Origin: Euphorbia lathyris
Taxonomy: Eukaryota; Streptophyta; Magnoliopsida; Malpighiales; Euphorbiaceae
Direction of reading: 5' to 3'
DNA length: 64,000 nucleotides
Assembly (NCBI RefSeq): GCF_963576675.1
Contig: NC_088910.1
Coordinates: 108,838,807-108,902,806 of the forward strand
A program made the position numbers and the translations under genes. Of this stretch, positions 54,492-64,000 are shown piece by piece. Position 1 is the first letter of the stretch. Each line of letters opens with the position of its first letter. Under the pieces are notes generated by a model that ran no database searches, was not told where the DNA came from, and saw only the letters and a list, made by a program, of their open reading frames with translations.

Positions 54492-57400
54492 TCAAATTCT
54501 TGAAGCATCCTTATAAATGGATTCCCACACAGAAGACGGAGAATCCTCAATGAAAACAAATGGAGAATTAAAGTCTCGAGCCCAAATAGCCATCTTATGA
54601 GCCGATTCGTTCCCCTCCCTATGAATGAAATTAAAAGTACAAAGTTCAAAACCCGAACTGAACTGTAGAACGTCATCATAAAGAAAAGTCAAGGATGCCA
54701 GAGGAGACCGTCTCTTTAGAAGTGTATCAATAACAATCTGGACGTCAGACAAAATGCAGATCCGGGTGAAAAAACAATCATTGGCTAGTTTAAGCCCTTC
54801 CATAATAGCCCATAACTCCGCCGCTTCAATGTCTGCACACAGATCAATTGGCAATCCAGTAGATGCAAGAACTTGTCCCTCCTCATTCCTCGCTATTACC
54901 CTGACCCTTACGATCAATCCATTATTCCCAAAAGAAGCATCACAATTAATTTTTGTGACCCCTCGCGGGGGTGGATACCAAATCTTGTTAGGAGTAAGAG
55001 AATTAGTTTCAGAATTCCGACGAACATTTCCTTCGCCATTAACTCGCCAATCAACCATAAATTCCAAAATTTTTGTTTGGAGCACCGCATCATCGATCCA
55101 TTCCTCATCGTGCACAAGTTTGTTCCTGCGAAACCAGAGCCAACACATGACACAAACAGCACGTACCTGTTCCTAAGGCCGAAGCACATCCATACACGCC
55201 TGAATCCATGACAGTGTATTAGCTGCATCAATTTTGTCAATCCTAAATGAAAACTCCATATTCTTCCAAACGTGCTTATTCTCCCTACATGTTTTGATCG
55301 CGTGAAGACCATCTTCTATTGACGATGAGCATCTTGGGCATTCGGTTGAGCAGATAACTCCACGTTTTGCAATTACAGCCTGAGTTGGAAGAATGTTTTT
55401 ACAAAATTTCCACAAAAAATGACGCAGCTTCAGCGGGACGTCGAGGGACCAAATATGTTTCCATAACCCTTTATTCCCTTGATAAGACGTTGAGGCCCGA
55501 TTTTCCTGAGCAGCACGAACTCGTTCAGCTAAGTAATAAGCTGATTTAACAGAAAAAACTCCCGTTCTTGTTAAACCCCAATATTGTTCGTCCAGAGGCC
55601 GGCGAAAACTTAACGGAATTTTTTTAATTTCAGCAACCTCACCCGGAACAAAAAACTTAATTAACTCCTCTCTATTCCATTCACCGTTCTCCTCTTGGAT
55701 CAGATCTTTTACCCATATCGGTTTATGATTATGCAAGTTAATCAAGGGTAGCTTGGCATTTAGTCCAGGAACCCAATTATCCTCCCAAATTTTGATGTCA
55801 GCACTAGAACCTACCATCCACATTAGGCCCTTACGCAATAGCTCTTTAGTATCTAAAATACCACGCCACAAATAACTTATTTTTATTCCCCTTGACGCTT
55901 CCAGAAAAGGAGAATGAGGAAAATATTTATCCTTCAGCACCCGAGCACATAAAGAATTAGGAGATTTGAGTAACCTCCAGCCTTGTTTCGCCACCAGTGC
56001 TTTATTAAAAGATTTTAACCAACGAAACCCAATCCCTCCCTCCTACTTTGATTGGCACATAGCCTCCCAAGATAACCAATACAACGGCCTCTTATTTTCG
56101 GAACCGCCCCACCAGAATCGACTTATCAGACGCTGAATATCTAGACAGAAAGAATCAGGAAGAATAAAACATGACATAATGTATTGGGGAATGGCCTGAA
56201 TTACCGTTTTAATCAATATTTCTTTACCTCCAACATACAAAAGCCTTTCTTTCCAACCGGCAAGTCTACGCACAATTCTTTCTTTAATAGCCGAGAAGAT
56301 AACCTTCTTTGATCTCCCAATAAGAGTGGGAAGCCCAAGGTACCTGGGCAAACCACTAGTCTCTCTCACCCCCAATGTTGTCAAAATAGCTTCTTTCTGA
56401 ATCCCTGAAACCCTGCTACTAAAAAATATTTCAGACTTTTCAAAATTGACCAACTGACCAGAGGAACATTCATAATCCTTGAGAATAGTAGCAATAGTTT
56501 GTGCCTCCTCCAAATTAGCCTTGCCAAAAACAAGAGAGTCATCAGCAAAAAATAAATGTGAAATCCTCGGGCCGTTACTGCTAATTTTTACCCCACTTAG
56601 TCTCCCTTGAGTTTCAGCCTGTCTAATAGCAGCCGAGAGTCCCTCAGCACAAATTAAAAACAAATAAGGGGAGATGGGATCACCCTGGCGAAGACCCCGT
56701 GTTGGCTGTAGATACCCCTCAAGCAGACCATTAACCTGAACAGACATAGTGACAGTTGAAACACACATCATAATCACCTGAATGAATTTTAGAGGGAAAT
56801 TCATTCTTTCCATCATAATCCTTAGAAAACTCCATTCTACCCTATCATAAGCTTTGCTCATATCAAGTTTCAAAGCAAAATTACCATTCTTTCGTCTTAA
56901 CATGCCTTTCATGCTATGGAAAGCCTCAAAAGCGATAATAGCATTATCGGTAATGAGTCTTCCAGGCACAAAAGCAGATTGAGACTCATGGATAATGCTT
57001 GCTAAAACTTTTTTTAACCGATTAGCCAAAGTCTTAGATATCATTTTGTAAAGCACATTACACAGAGCAATGGGATGCAGATCTTTCACCACCTCAGGGT
57101 TTTTATTTTTAGGAATTAATGCAATAATAGTATGATTTACTGCTTCAGGCATAATTCCTGTATTGAGGCATTGCAACACCACCTTAATCACATCTTCATC
57201 AATCAAATCCCAATAAGAGCAATAAAAGTTACCTGACATCCCATCAGGACCCGGAGCTTTTGATGGATGTATTTGATGTAAGGCATGAATCACTTCTTCC
57301 CGGGTAAAAGGTTCACTAAGCTCCTCTCTCTGGTCCTCACTCAACCTAGAATCCACCGCCTGAGCAAACTCAACTTCACCACTCGGAGAGGAAGAAATGA

Positions 57401-58601
57401 ATAAATCACCAAAATAATTTGTAATAACCTCAACAACCTGTGCTTGACCAGATACCCACTCGCCATTGGTATTCTTAATCCTATGAATGGTGTTATTTCG
57501 CCTCCTAGCCGATGCTTTTGCATGGAAATATGCCGTATTGCGGTCTCCAGATTTAAGCCACTCAGTTCGGGATCTCTGTTTCCACATAACTTCCTCCTTT
57601 TCCAGCAGCTGATTTAGTTGTACTCCCAATTCCTGTTCACGGCCCCGCTGATTAGGATCCACCTTCCTCTGAATAGCCTCAATCTTCCCCTTAACCTCGC
57701 GAATCTGATGATTTATAGACCCGAATTCAGTACGATTCCACTCCGCTAAGTCACGCCCCACAGCTTTCAGCCTGTTAGTTAAAAGGAAGCCCCCATCCGC
57801 CGTAGCCCTCCAATGATCGGCAATAATTCTTCGACAACCCGGGTCCCCGATCCACATATTCTCGAATCTGAACTGAGCTTGTTGTCTACATTGTGTTGAA
57901 CAAACCGCCACCATATTAATCAAGATTAGATTGTGGTCTGAACAAATTCGAGTTAAAGTAGTAATTGCCGCTTTAGGAAAAAGATTGTGCCAGGATGGTG
58001 ATGCAACAAAACGATCCAGGACCTCCCATATTGCCTCCTCTCCCGCTCTACGGTTATACCATGTGAAATCCATTGATGCACTCTCAAAGGGAATAAGATT
58101 ATTATCAACCAGACACTCACGAAAGGCAGCCATTGAATTATCATCCCGTGATCGTCCTCCTCTCTTCTCCGAACTCCATAAAATCTCATTAAAATCACCA
58201 AAAGCAAGTAGAGGAAGAGAATCAAGGTTGCAAATATAATCCATAAGCTCCCATGTATTCCTTTTTAATTGGGCTTCATGCCACCCATAAATCCCAACAC
58301 CACGCCATTCCAAATTGAACTGTTTGACAAAAAAATAAATACAGTGTTGTGAGTACCGATTGATAGTTACATCAATCTCTTTTTTCCACCCTAATATCAA
58401 GCCCCCCCTCCGACCAACCGCATCCACAAAAAATATATTATAAGCTTGTATCTCCTTCTGAAAATAGTTGCACTCATTCTTCCTTAATCTAGTCTCCATA
58501 AGAAAGAATATATCCTGGCAATACTCTCTCAAAACCTTTTTGAGAGCACGGAACGTCCAAGCATTGCCCAAACCTTAGACGTTCAAACTTAATAGTTTCA
58601 T
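54492..58601 (-). pseudogene. LINE ORF2: endonuclease, reverse transcriptase, RNase H
   Basis: One frame of 1369 codons from the ATG at 58601 is interrupted by three nonsense codons and no frameshift: TAA at 58575-58577 (codon 9, NV*GLGNAWT where Gln is usual), TAG at 56043-56045 and TAG at 55173-55175. The endonuclease is residues 1-230 (FFLMETRLRK, LLAFGDFNEILW, ICSDHNL). The reverse transcriptase is residues 420-700 (KAPGPDGMSGNFY, LIPKNKNPEVVKDLHPIALC, SQSAFVPGRLITDNAI, LRQGDPISPYLF and the FADDSLVFGK catalytic box). A zf-RVT domain follows (LKLRHFLWKFCKNILPTQAV and CPRCSSSIEDGLHA). The C-terminal RNase H has INCDASFGNNG, AELWAIMEGL, LSDVQIVID and HREGNESAHKMAIWA. This is the plant L1 clade that acquired an RNase H. 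Confidence 0.93.
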
Positions 58602-58708
58602 GGCGCAGGGTGGGGCCCCTTAGTGTCCTCCACCCTCTGGTCCAAAGTAAGTAACCGTTTATTATTAGTAGTATCCAAATTCATCTCCACCCCTTCCATG
58701 TCTGTGTA

Positions 58709-59883
58709 CTATCGTTTATGTTTTAAAACATCTCGATGATCCTCCATCGTAACATTTGCAGTAGCTGATTTACTGGCGCTAGCCCTTGCCAACCTCTTCA
58801 TTTTAACTCTACGAAGTGGGGCCTGCTTATTGATCGTTGCCACAACCATTGAAGACTCCACTTCATCATCAATCTGCTTTGCCCCACTAATATTTGGATT
58901 AGAAGACTCACAGCTCTTATCAATTGTCGCGTTGCTTACTTGAGGTTGCACCTGATCTACAACCTTAACAGTAATGGGAGCACAACAAACCGAACAGTAA
59001 TGGGAGCACAACAAACCGAAGCCGCAGCTTCAGCGGCATTTTCCTGAATATTCCCTTGGAATAACCCTCTCTGAATGCTTGAGCTTTTTCCCTCCTTGCT
59101 TTTGTCTAGACTCCACTTTCCTTCATCCGATTTTGACTTATACCCACATTCCACCATGCGAATCCTATCCGGTGAGGCCCGCAATGAGGGATCATATTGC
59201 CAATCCCCCTCCTCTCTTTCCTTAGTCTCAATCTCACAATCTTCATGAACATGACCTATCACACCACAGTTGTAACAGAAATTTGGAAGTTTCTCGTAGC
59301 GGCATCGAACCCATTTTTCCACACCTCCCACATTCAATTTAACACCCCTTAATAGAGGTTTGGTAATATGCACATCCACCCTAACACAAACAAAAGGAGC
59401 AAATTTTGGTTTATTCTCATCCAAACATACCACTGTACCCACACGTCCTCCAATTTTTATTATGGTATCATCTGCACGACATGATAATGGAATGTCATAG
59501 AAACGAATCCAAAAATTGCATAGGGAAAAATCCAAATCTGATAGACTATCAACTCCCTCAATAGCCTTTATAACGACAAGGTTCCTGTCATAGTGCCAAG
59601 GAGATTCATGAAGAATCCGCTCACGATCTCTATAGGATTGGAATTCAATCATGAACAGATTTTCATCACAATCACTATAGCTAAAACCCTTATTTGTCCG
59701 CCAAATGTTATGGAAAGAATTAGACAAGGCTTTAATATTAAGGGGCTTTGCTGAAATTAATTTTCCAGCCAAAGACAATGATCGATGCTCATTACCAGAA
59801 AGGCCAGCCGTAATTTCCACCGCCACACTTTCCTCCTCTGTTAATTTTAGATTTTTCATTAAGCCATCCACCAATTCAGCCAT
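58709..59883 (-). pseudogene. LINE ORF1: DUF4283 RNA-binding protein with zinc knuckle
   Basis: The 308-codon frame 59883-58957 starts MAELVDGLMKNLKLTEEESV. It has the DUF4283 domain (LIEFQSYRDRERILHESPWH-like at about residues 78-97, then NFWIRFYDIPLSCRAD) and a CCHC knuckle CYNCGVIGHVHEDC near residue 213. An exact 26-bp tandem duplication (TTCGGTTTGTTGTGCTCCCA plus TTACTG) near 58970-59021 shifts the frame, so the basic tail up to 58709 (PLRRVKMKRLARASASK) is now out of frame. ORF1 normally coats the LINE RNA. Confidence 0.88.
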
Positions 59884-60525
59884 TAGAAATCAATGGAAGA
59901 AAAAGAACCTAAATTAAATAATATAGTAAATAAACAGATTGCCTAATTGTAAATACTTTGAGGTGGATTTTTCACTAAGCCATCCACCAATTCATCCACC
60001 AATAGATTGCCTAATTGTATCCAAACCAAATAATATAGTAAATAAAAAAACCTTAATTAATCAACACCGCCTCAGCCTATACCAATCAACCACCGCTCCA
60101 CCGCTTCAGCCAACAGAACAATCAAGGAAAGAAAAACAGAAGGCCTATCGCAAAGAGACCAGATCAACCAGAAATGGGAAATTGAAAACCTAACAACCAC
60201 CACCGTCTATGCCTAGTCCATCCACCGCTTCATAGAAACCACCAGAAAAATTAGACACAACAGAAAAATAATCAGTAGATGGGAACCCAGAGATTTGGGG
60301 AAAAATCAATGAACAACCACTGCCGCCTGTCTAATCCATCACCTCTTAATCCCACCACCGCTTCACAATAAAACACCAGAGAGGACACGACCGAAAACGA
60401 AATCGATAAACATAGAAGACACGATCGAAAATAAACTCGACAAACAGAGAGAAAACCAAAAAGGCCAAAACCCTAGCAGAGCAGGCAAAACCACACTAGG
60501 GGCGAGATTAGTTATTTTTACTTTT

Positions 60526-61135
60526 ACACATTCTATAATTATTTTTGTTGGAAAAATTGCTGGTTTCATCCGTTTGATGTAGTATATTTGTAACATCATC
60601 TGAGCTCTCTTTCTTATTTCTCTCTCGGTATGGGAAACTTTGTTAGTAATATTCATCTAAAAAGACGATGAAACATGAATATAATAACTAAAAGAATGGA
60701 AAGTATGAAAAATTTGAAATTACAAGAAATCAAGTAAAAAATTTTTAAGCCTTTTGACGAACGGAAAGTCAAACGGAGTAATCTAAGGCCTCATATTATC
60801 AGTTTACTTAAAACAGATTTAGCTACAATTGGCTATCGTCTCACATGATACAACAGAAACGTGGATAAACTCGAACCAAGAAACGTGGATAAACTTGAAC
60901 TATGTGTAGAAGTTATCAACGGTCCCAATCTAGTGAGGACAACCAAGTGCTCCAAACTCCGATTGTGGATAGCTAGGTAACACCTACCAATCCCATTGCA
61001 TTGCCACCAGCCCTATAATGAGTTCCTTTTCCCGGTTGGGTTGTCGGTCTAACATAGCTATTGCCTCGCTAACGACCGAAGGAAGGAAAGAAGGAGTGTT
61101 ACGAATCCAAATGTGCAGAACATTTGAAAGCTCAT
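60526..61135. other. stretch without a confident gene
   Basis: No intact frame. The part near 60850-61130 may be unrecognisable gypsy pol sequence upstream of the integrase relic, but nothing can be read with confidence. Confidence 0.35.
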
Positions 61136-61139
61136 ATAA

Positions 61140-61690
61140 CTTTGGCCTTAGTGGGGGATAACTACTACACTACTGGCCAAAATTGCGGGATGATGTGGAG
61201 TTATATGTGGTTTATTGTTTACCAACAAGACGACGAATAAGCAAAAGAAACCTCGAGGGCTGTTAGAGCCCCTTCCTATTCAAGAGAGCCATTGGGACAG
61301 TGTCTCAACAGACTAAATTATGTCTTTTCCAAACTTAGAGAGGTATGGTACTTTTCTTGTGGTGGTTGACAGGTTTACCAAGTATGCGACTTTCATTCAT
61401 GTCTCGATGGATTAGCTCAAGAAATGGCCCAAACTCTTTCTAAAGCACATTTTTTATGAAGTGTTGGGGATTGCCACGCTCCATCATTAGTGACAGAGAT
61501 CCCCGATTTACTGGGAGGTTTCGGATGGGGGTTCAGAGTGAACCTTTTCAACTCGCTTTCACACAAAAACAGATGGCCAAACGTGACAGAAATAAAGGGT
61601 GGACACTTTGTTAGAGCTCCACCTAAGGTTCAGTTTTCCTTTGCATTGTAGAGGAGCGAGTGAAGTATACGTAGCAGGGGAGTGAAACAA
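61140..61690 (+). pseudogene. gypsy integrase relic
   Basis: Broken + frames follow the gypsy integrase. HYWPKLRDDVELYVVYCLPT near 61178 is the end of the HHCC finger. LLEPLPIQESHWDSVSTD near 61262 and YGTFLVVVDRFTKYATFIHV near 61343 (core, first Asp) follow. LFLKHIFYEVLGIATL then leads to a damaged version of the second Asp region near 61490, and FSTRFHTKTDGQT near 61550 holds the region before the catalytic Glu. At least six stops and one shift make it non-functional. Confidence 0.85.
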
Positions 61691-61727
61691 CGAATCATAG
61701 TTCAACTGTCTCATATGCTACATATAG

Positions 61728-61904
61728 GCCTTTTACAATTGCCAGCTAGGCATTTATGTTTTGTGCTTGGATGAAGTTTTTCATCATGTTTTTTCAGAAT
61801 GTATAGTTCGATCCAAAGAAAGGAGGTCTAGTGATTGGCAATCCTTCTAGGAGGATTTGAGTTGTCTCATTTTCCGGAAGGAAATGTGTGCTATTAGATG
61901 CCAT
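61728..61904 (-). pseudogene. copia gag N-terminal fragment
   Basis: The minus-strand sequence from the ATG at 61904 parallels the first 55 codons of the gag at 2488-4254 (same FGSNYTFWKN-like region: FFGSNYTF(W)K against FGSNYTF-type here). It ends abruptly near 61728, where the gypsy-like DNA resumes. It lies next to the related LTR. Confidence 0.7.
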
Positions 61905-61964
61905 TTAGGGATCTAGCTCAAGATAGTTTTATCTTAATGAACAGAGCTTATCTCTGATACCACT

Positions 61965-63183
61965 TGTTGGTCCCTTGTGAGTTAGAGTTTAGTTCCAAAT
62001 AGGGGGTGAATGGAACTACTGGATAAATTTAACCCTTTATAATTTTTTCTCACAATTTACTTCAATAGAACAAGACAAAGGCAAATTCTGAATCAGAGGC
62101 AATCTTCATTTCCTAAGTTATACATATAAATGAAGCTTGATTCTGTTTCTGACCTTTCTTAAACAGAATGCAACTTAACTAAAGGAGCTTCTGTTATGAC
62201 TTAAGGTTGTGCGATCTATTGTGTACAATAGTCGGAAGTGCTACTTAAATATTTTAACACAAAAGCAAGCAAATATCAGAAGACGTAAAGTAAAGGGTTA
62301 GAGAGAAGTTGCTCAACGATTTATACTGGTTCGGCCTCCTGCCTATATCTAGTCCCCAGAATACCTTCTTTTGGGTTTTAATCCACTAGTGAACTCTTTC
62401 AACAGGTAGAGCACAAACCTTTACAATAGACTCAGAGGCACTGTAAAGTACTGTCCTTTGCACATTACACTCAGCAATTTATCTACCTCTCAACCAATTC
62501 ACTTATAACCGAAGTGAATAGAAGAGCTTCTAATCTTTTTATCTATTGATAAATTTGTTCTAATTTAGAACACAAAGTAAATTTTTACAAGCTATTACAC
62601 GAATGAAAAACAGTGAATGTGTATGAGCTTTTTGCTTTTGCTTTTGGAACTTGAAAGATGATTCTCTTGATTTCAGCATTGATGATTAAGTCTAAATGAA
62701 GCTTTTGTTGGGGCTTTTATAGTTAAGCATGGAGATAGGTCATTTTGAAATTCGAAAATATCGTTGGAGGGAAATGCTCCTTTTGTCGCTTTCACCCTCT
62801 GATTCCAGTACAAAAGTTTACTGTTGAACTAACTTGTCCTTCTAGCTTCAGGAGACAACACACTTCTGATTTCTGCTGGAAGCCGTCTTCCGGTTTGCAC
62901 AATTATGGTAAAGATTCCAAATTGTCCAGGGGGATAAGCAGCCTATTACTTGTACTTCTTTCCCGATATAGAGGTGCAATGTTAGTGTGAAGAGTCAAAG
63001 TTGATCTTCCTTGATTTCGTCTGATTCTTGTCTTCCGGATCAATTACTAAGCTTCTGGATTCTTCTAGTTATTGGGCCAGAGTTAAGTCTTGGGCTTTTA
63101 GTCCATCTCAAGGTCTTTCCTTGATTTTATTTCTTTCTCTTATTTAATCAAACACACTTAATGATATAACCCGGGTTGAAAAT
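61965..63183 (-). repeat. copia LTR, related to the one at 4305-5665
   Basis: It begins TGTTGGTCCCTTGTGAG beside a site with CTCTGATACCA (61952-61962), like the first element. Shared words include GGTTCGGCCTCCTGCC, CCCCAGAATAC and ATATCGTTGGAGGGAAATG. The right end is unclear; the CAACA terminus of the first LTR is missing, so it is probably truncated. Confidence 0.7.
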
Positions 63184-63189
63184 CCAGAT

Positions 63190-63438
63190 TCTCATATGGA
63201 GCGAATACGTCTACCAGATGGACCTGCTACTCGGGCACGTGCTAAGCAGTTTGAAGAGGAGCTCCAAACATATGTGGTGCAAATGTTAGATATGTCGGAC
63301 CAAATTGACAGAGATGGAATTCAAGAAGCTATAACTTTTTCATACCTCTCGGGTTATTCGGAAAGCGGACACATCAAAGAAACCGAACATGGACTAAACA
63401 AAACAAGCGGTGAAATTGAGTCAAAAATCACCATATGA
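63190..63438 (+). pseudogene. gypsy-type polyprotein tail fragment
   Basis: A short frame (80 codons from 63196) reads LPDGPATRARAKQFEEELQT, a phrase common near the C-terminus of plant gypsy polyproteins. It then runs into divergent sequence. It lies on the same strand as the integrase relic at 61140-61690. I infer one gypsy element split by the copia piece. Confidence 0.5.
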
Positions 63439-63598
63439 ATTTTAACCATTTGGATTTGTTGGGAAAATAAAATCAATTCAATATGAATTGATTTAATTAT
63501 TTCAATGGTTAAAATGACAATTTCAACACAATGTGAACCTAATCAATTCCATGAGAATTGAGTCTTGTTTTCTCATTTGCATTATTGTCAAATTATGT

Positions 63599-64000
63599 CA
63601 CTACAAGAAACTAGACTATTTATGACAATAATTGTTGTCACATAATCGTGAAAAGTTGTCACATAAATGTTTATGTGACAATAAGTGGTTGTCACGAGAA
63701 ACTCCGTTGCTAAAAGTTTTTGATAAATGTGATAATAAAATTTTGTCACAAATTTATTATTTTTTGTGATAATAAATATCTTGTCACATTAATGTTAATT
63801 TTTACAACTTTTATTGTAAGTAAAAATTAAAATGTTGTTACAAAAATAGTACGTTGTCACCTATTATCTTTTCATTTAAACTAAAATCACATTACAACTT
63901 TAGTTAGTTATCACTGAAAAAATTTATTTGCGACAATTATTATTGTCAGAAGGGGTAAATTTATAATAATACATTTTCATTGTAACAATTTGAATATTAG
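63599..64000 (+). mobile_element. left end of a CACTA (En/Spm) element
   Basis: The terminus CACTACAAGAAA at 63599 is the canonical CACTA inverted-repeat start. The following 400 bases hold many TTGTCACATAA / TTATGTGACAA and GTGACAATAA words in both orientations, the expected subterminal transposase-binding repeats. The other end and any genes lie beyond the window. Confidence 0.85.

Larger units (their letters stand above)
54459..60507 (-). mobile_element. full-length L1-type LINE, about 6 kb
   Basis: It is on the minus strand with the 5' end near 60507 and a poly-A tail (T run 54459-54469 on +). An 18-bp duplication TTAGTTATTTTTACTTTT lies at 54441-54458 and 60508-60525, overlapping the tail, which shows complete target-primed insertion. 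The order is a 5' leader of about 620 bp with CCACCGCTTCA-type repeats (60507-59884), ORF1 (59883-58709) and ORF2 (58601-54492). Both ORFs carry lesions. Confidence 0.95.

Overview
The window is nuclear DNA from a flowering plant, almost certainly a eudicot. It has GT-AG introns, plant-only gene families, and dense plant transposons: copia and gypsy LTR elements, an L1-type LINE, Au-type SINEs, Helitron, hAT, CACTA, Harbinger and MULE. The intergenic DNA is very AT-rich. I did not identify the species.

Three intact host genes stand out. (1) A chloroplast 3-ketoacyl-ACP synthase III (KASIII) gene lies at 11739-20904 on +. Its eight exons splice to exactly 400 codons plus stop with all three catalytic residues present. 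Its long introns hold two SINEs with perfect target-site duplications, a long inverted repeat, a broken RING-H2 gene and an antisense MAP70 gene relic. (2) A GT47 exostosin-family glycosyltransferase of the xyloglucan galactosyltransferase type lies at 21514-22878 on -. (3) A DOG1-domain protein resembling INAPERTURATE POLLEN1 lies at 26747-27532 on +. The last two families are, from memory, also close neighbours in Arabidopsis, so this may be a conserved pair.

Most of the rest is mobile DNA. 1-5665: a copia element on - (LTR, primer site, gag, protease, integrase and RT) running off the left edge. 5666-11640: AT-rich DNA with a 1.55-kb Harbinger-type non-autonomous element carrying an Au SINE and a foldback of short CGAAAAA-type repeats, then a Helitron end. 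23450-28526: a LINE ORF1 relic, a hAT MITE and a MULE MITE. 28873-37105: an 8.2-kb MULE with about 80-bp terminal inverted repeats and a perfect 9-bp target duplication. It encodes a MuDR-like transposase, a DUF1985 protein that lacks the usual Ulp1 peptidase, and an orphan protein with tandem 13-residue repeats that I do not recognise. 39760-41319: copia relic. 41533-42001: small Helitron. 42670-43361: MULE MITE. 43513-47658: a nearly complete PIF/Harbinger element with a Myb/SANT-like gene and a DDE transposase gene. 47733-53170: MITEs, a TRIM nested in a MULE MITE, and a copia integrase relic. 54459-60507: a full-length L1-type LINE with an 18-bp target duplication. 61140-63438: a degenerate gypsy element interrupted by a copia gag-LTR piece. 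63599-64000: one end of a CACTA element.

The best candidate for something undescribed is the MULE at 28873-37105. It carries two accessory genes beside the transposase. Clusters of the palindrome TTCGCGAA and related motifs sit at its gene boundaries. A recurring theme is how the transposon genes are broken: nearly all frameshifts fall in homopolymer runs, and most interpretable nonsense codons fit C-to-T change, while the host genes are clean.
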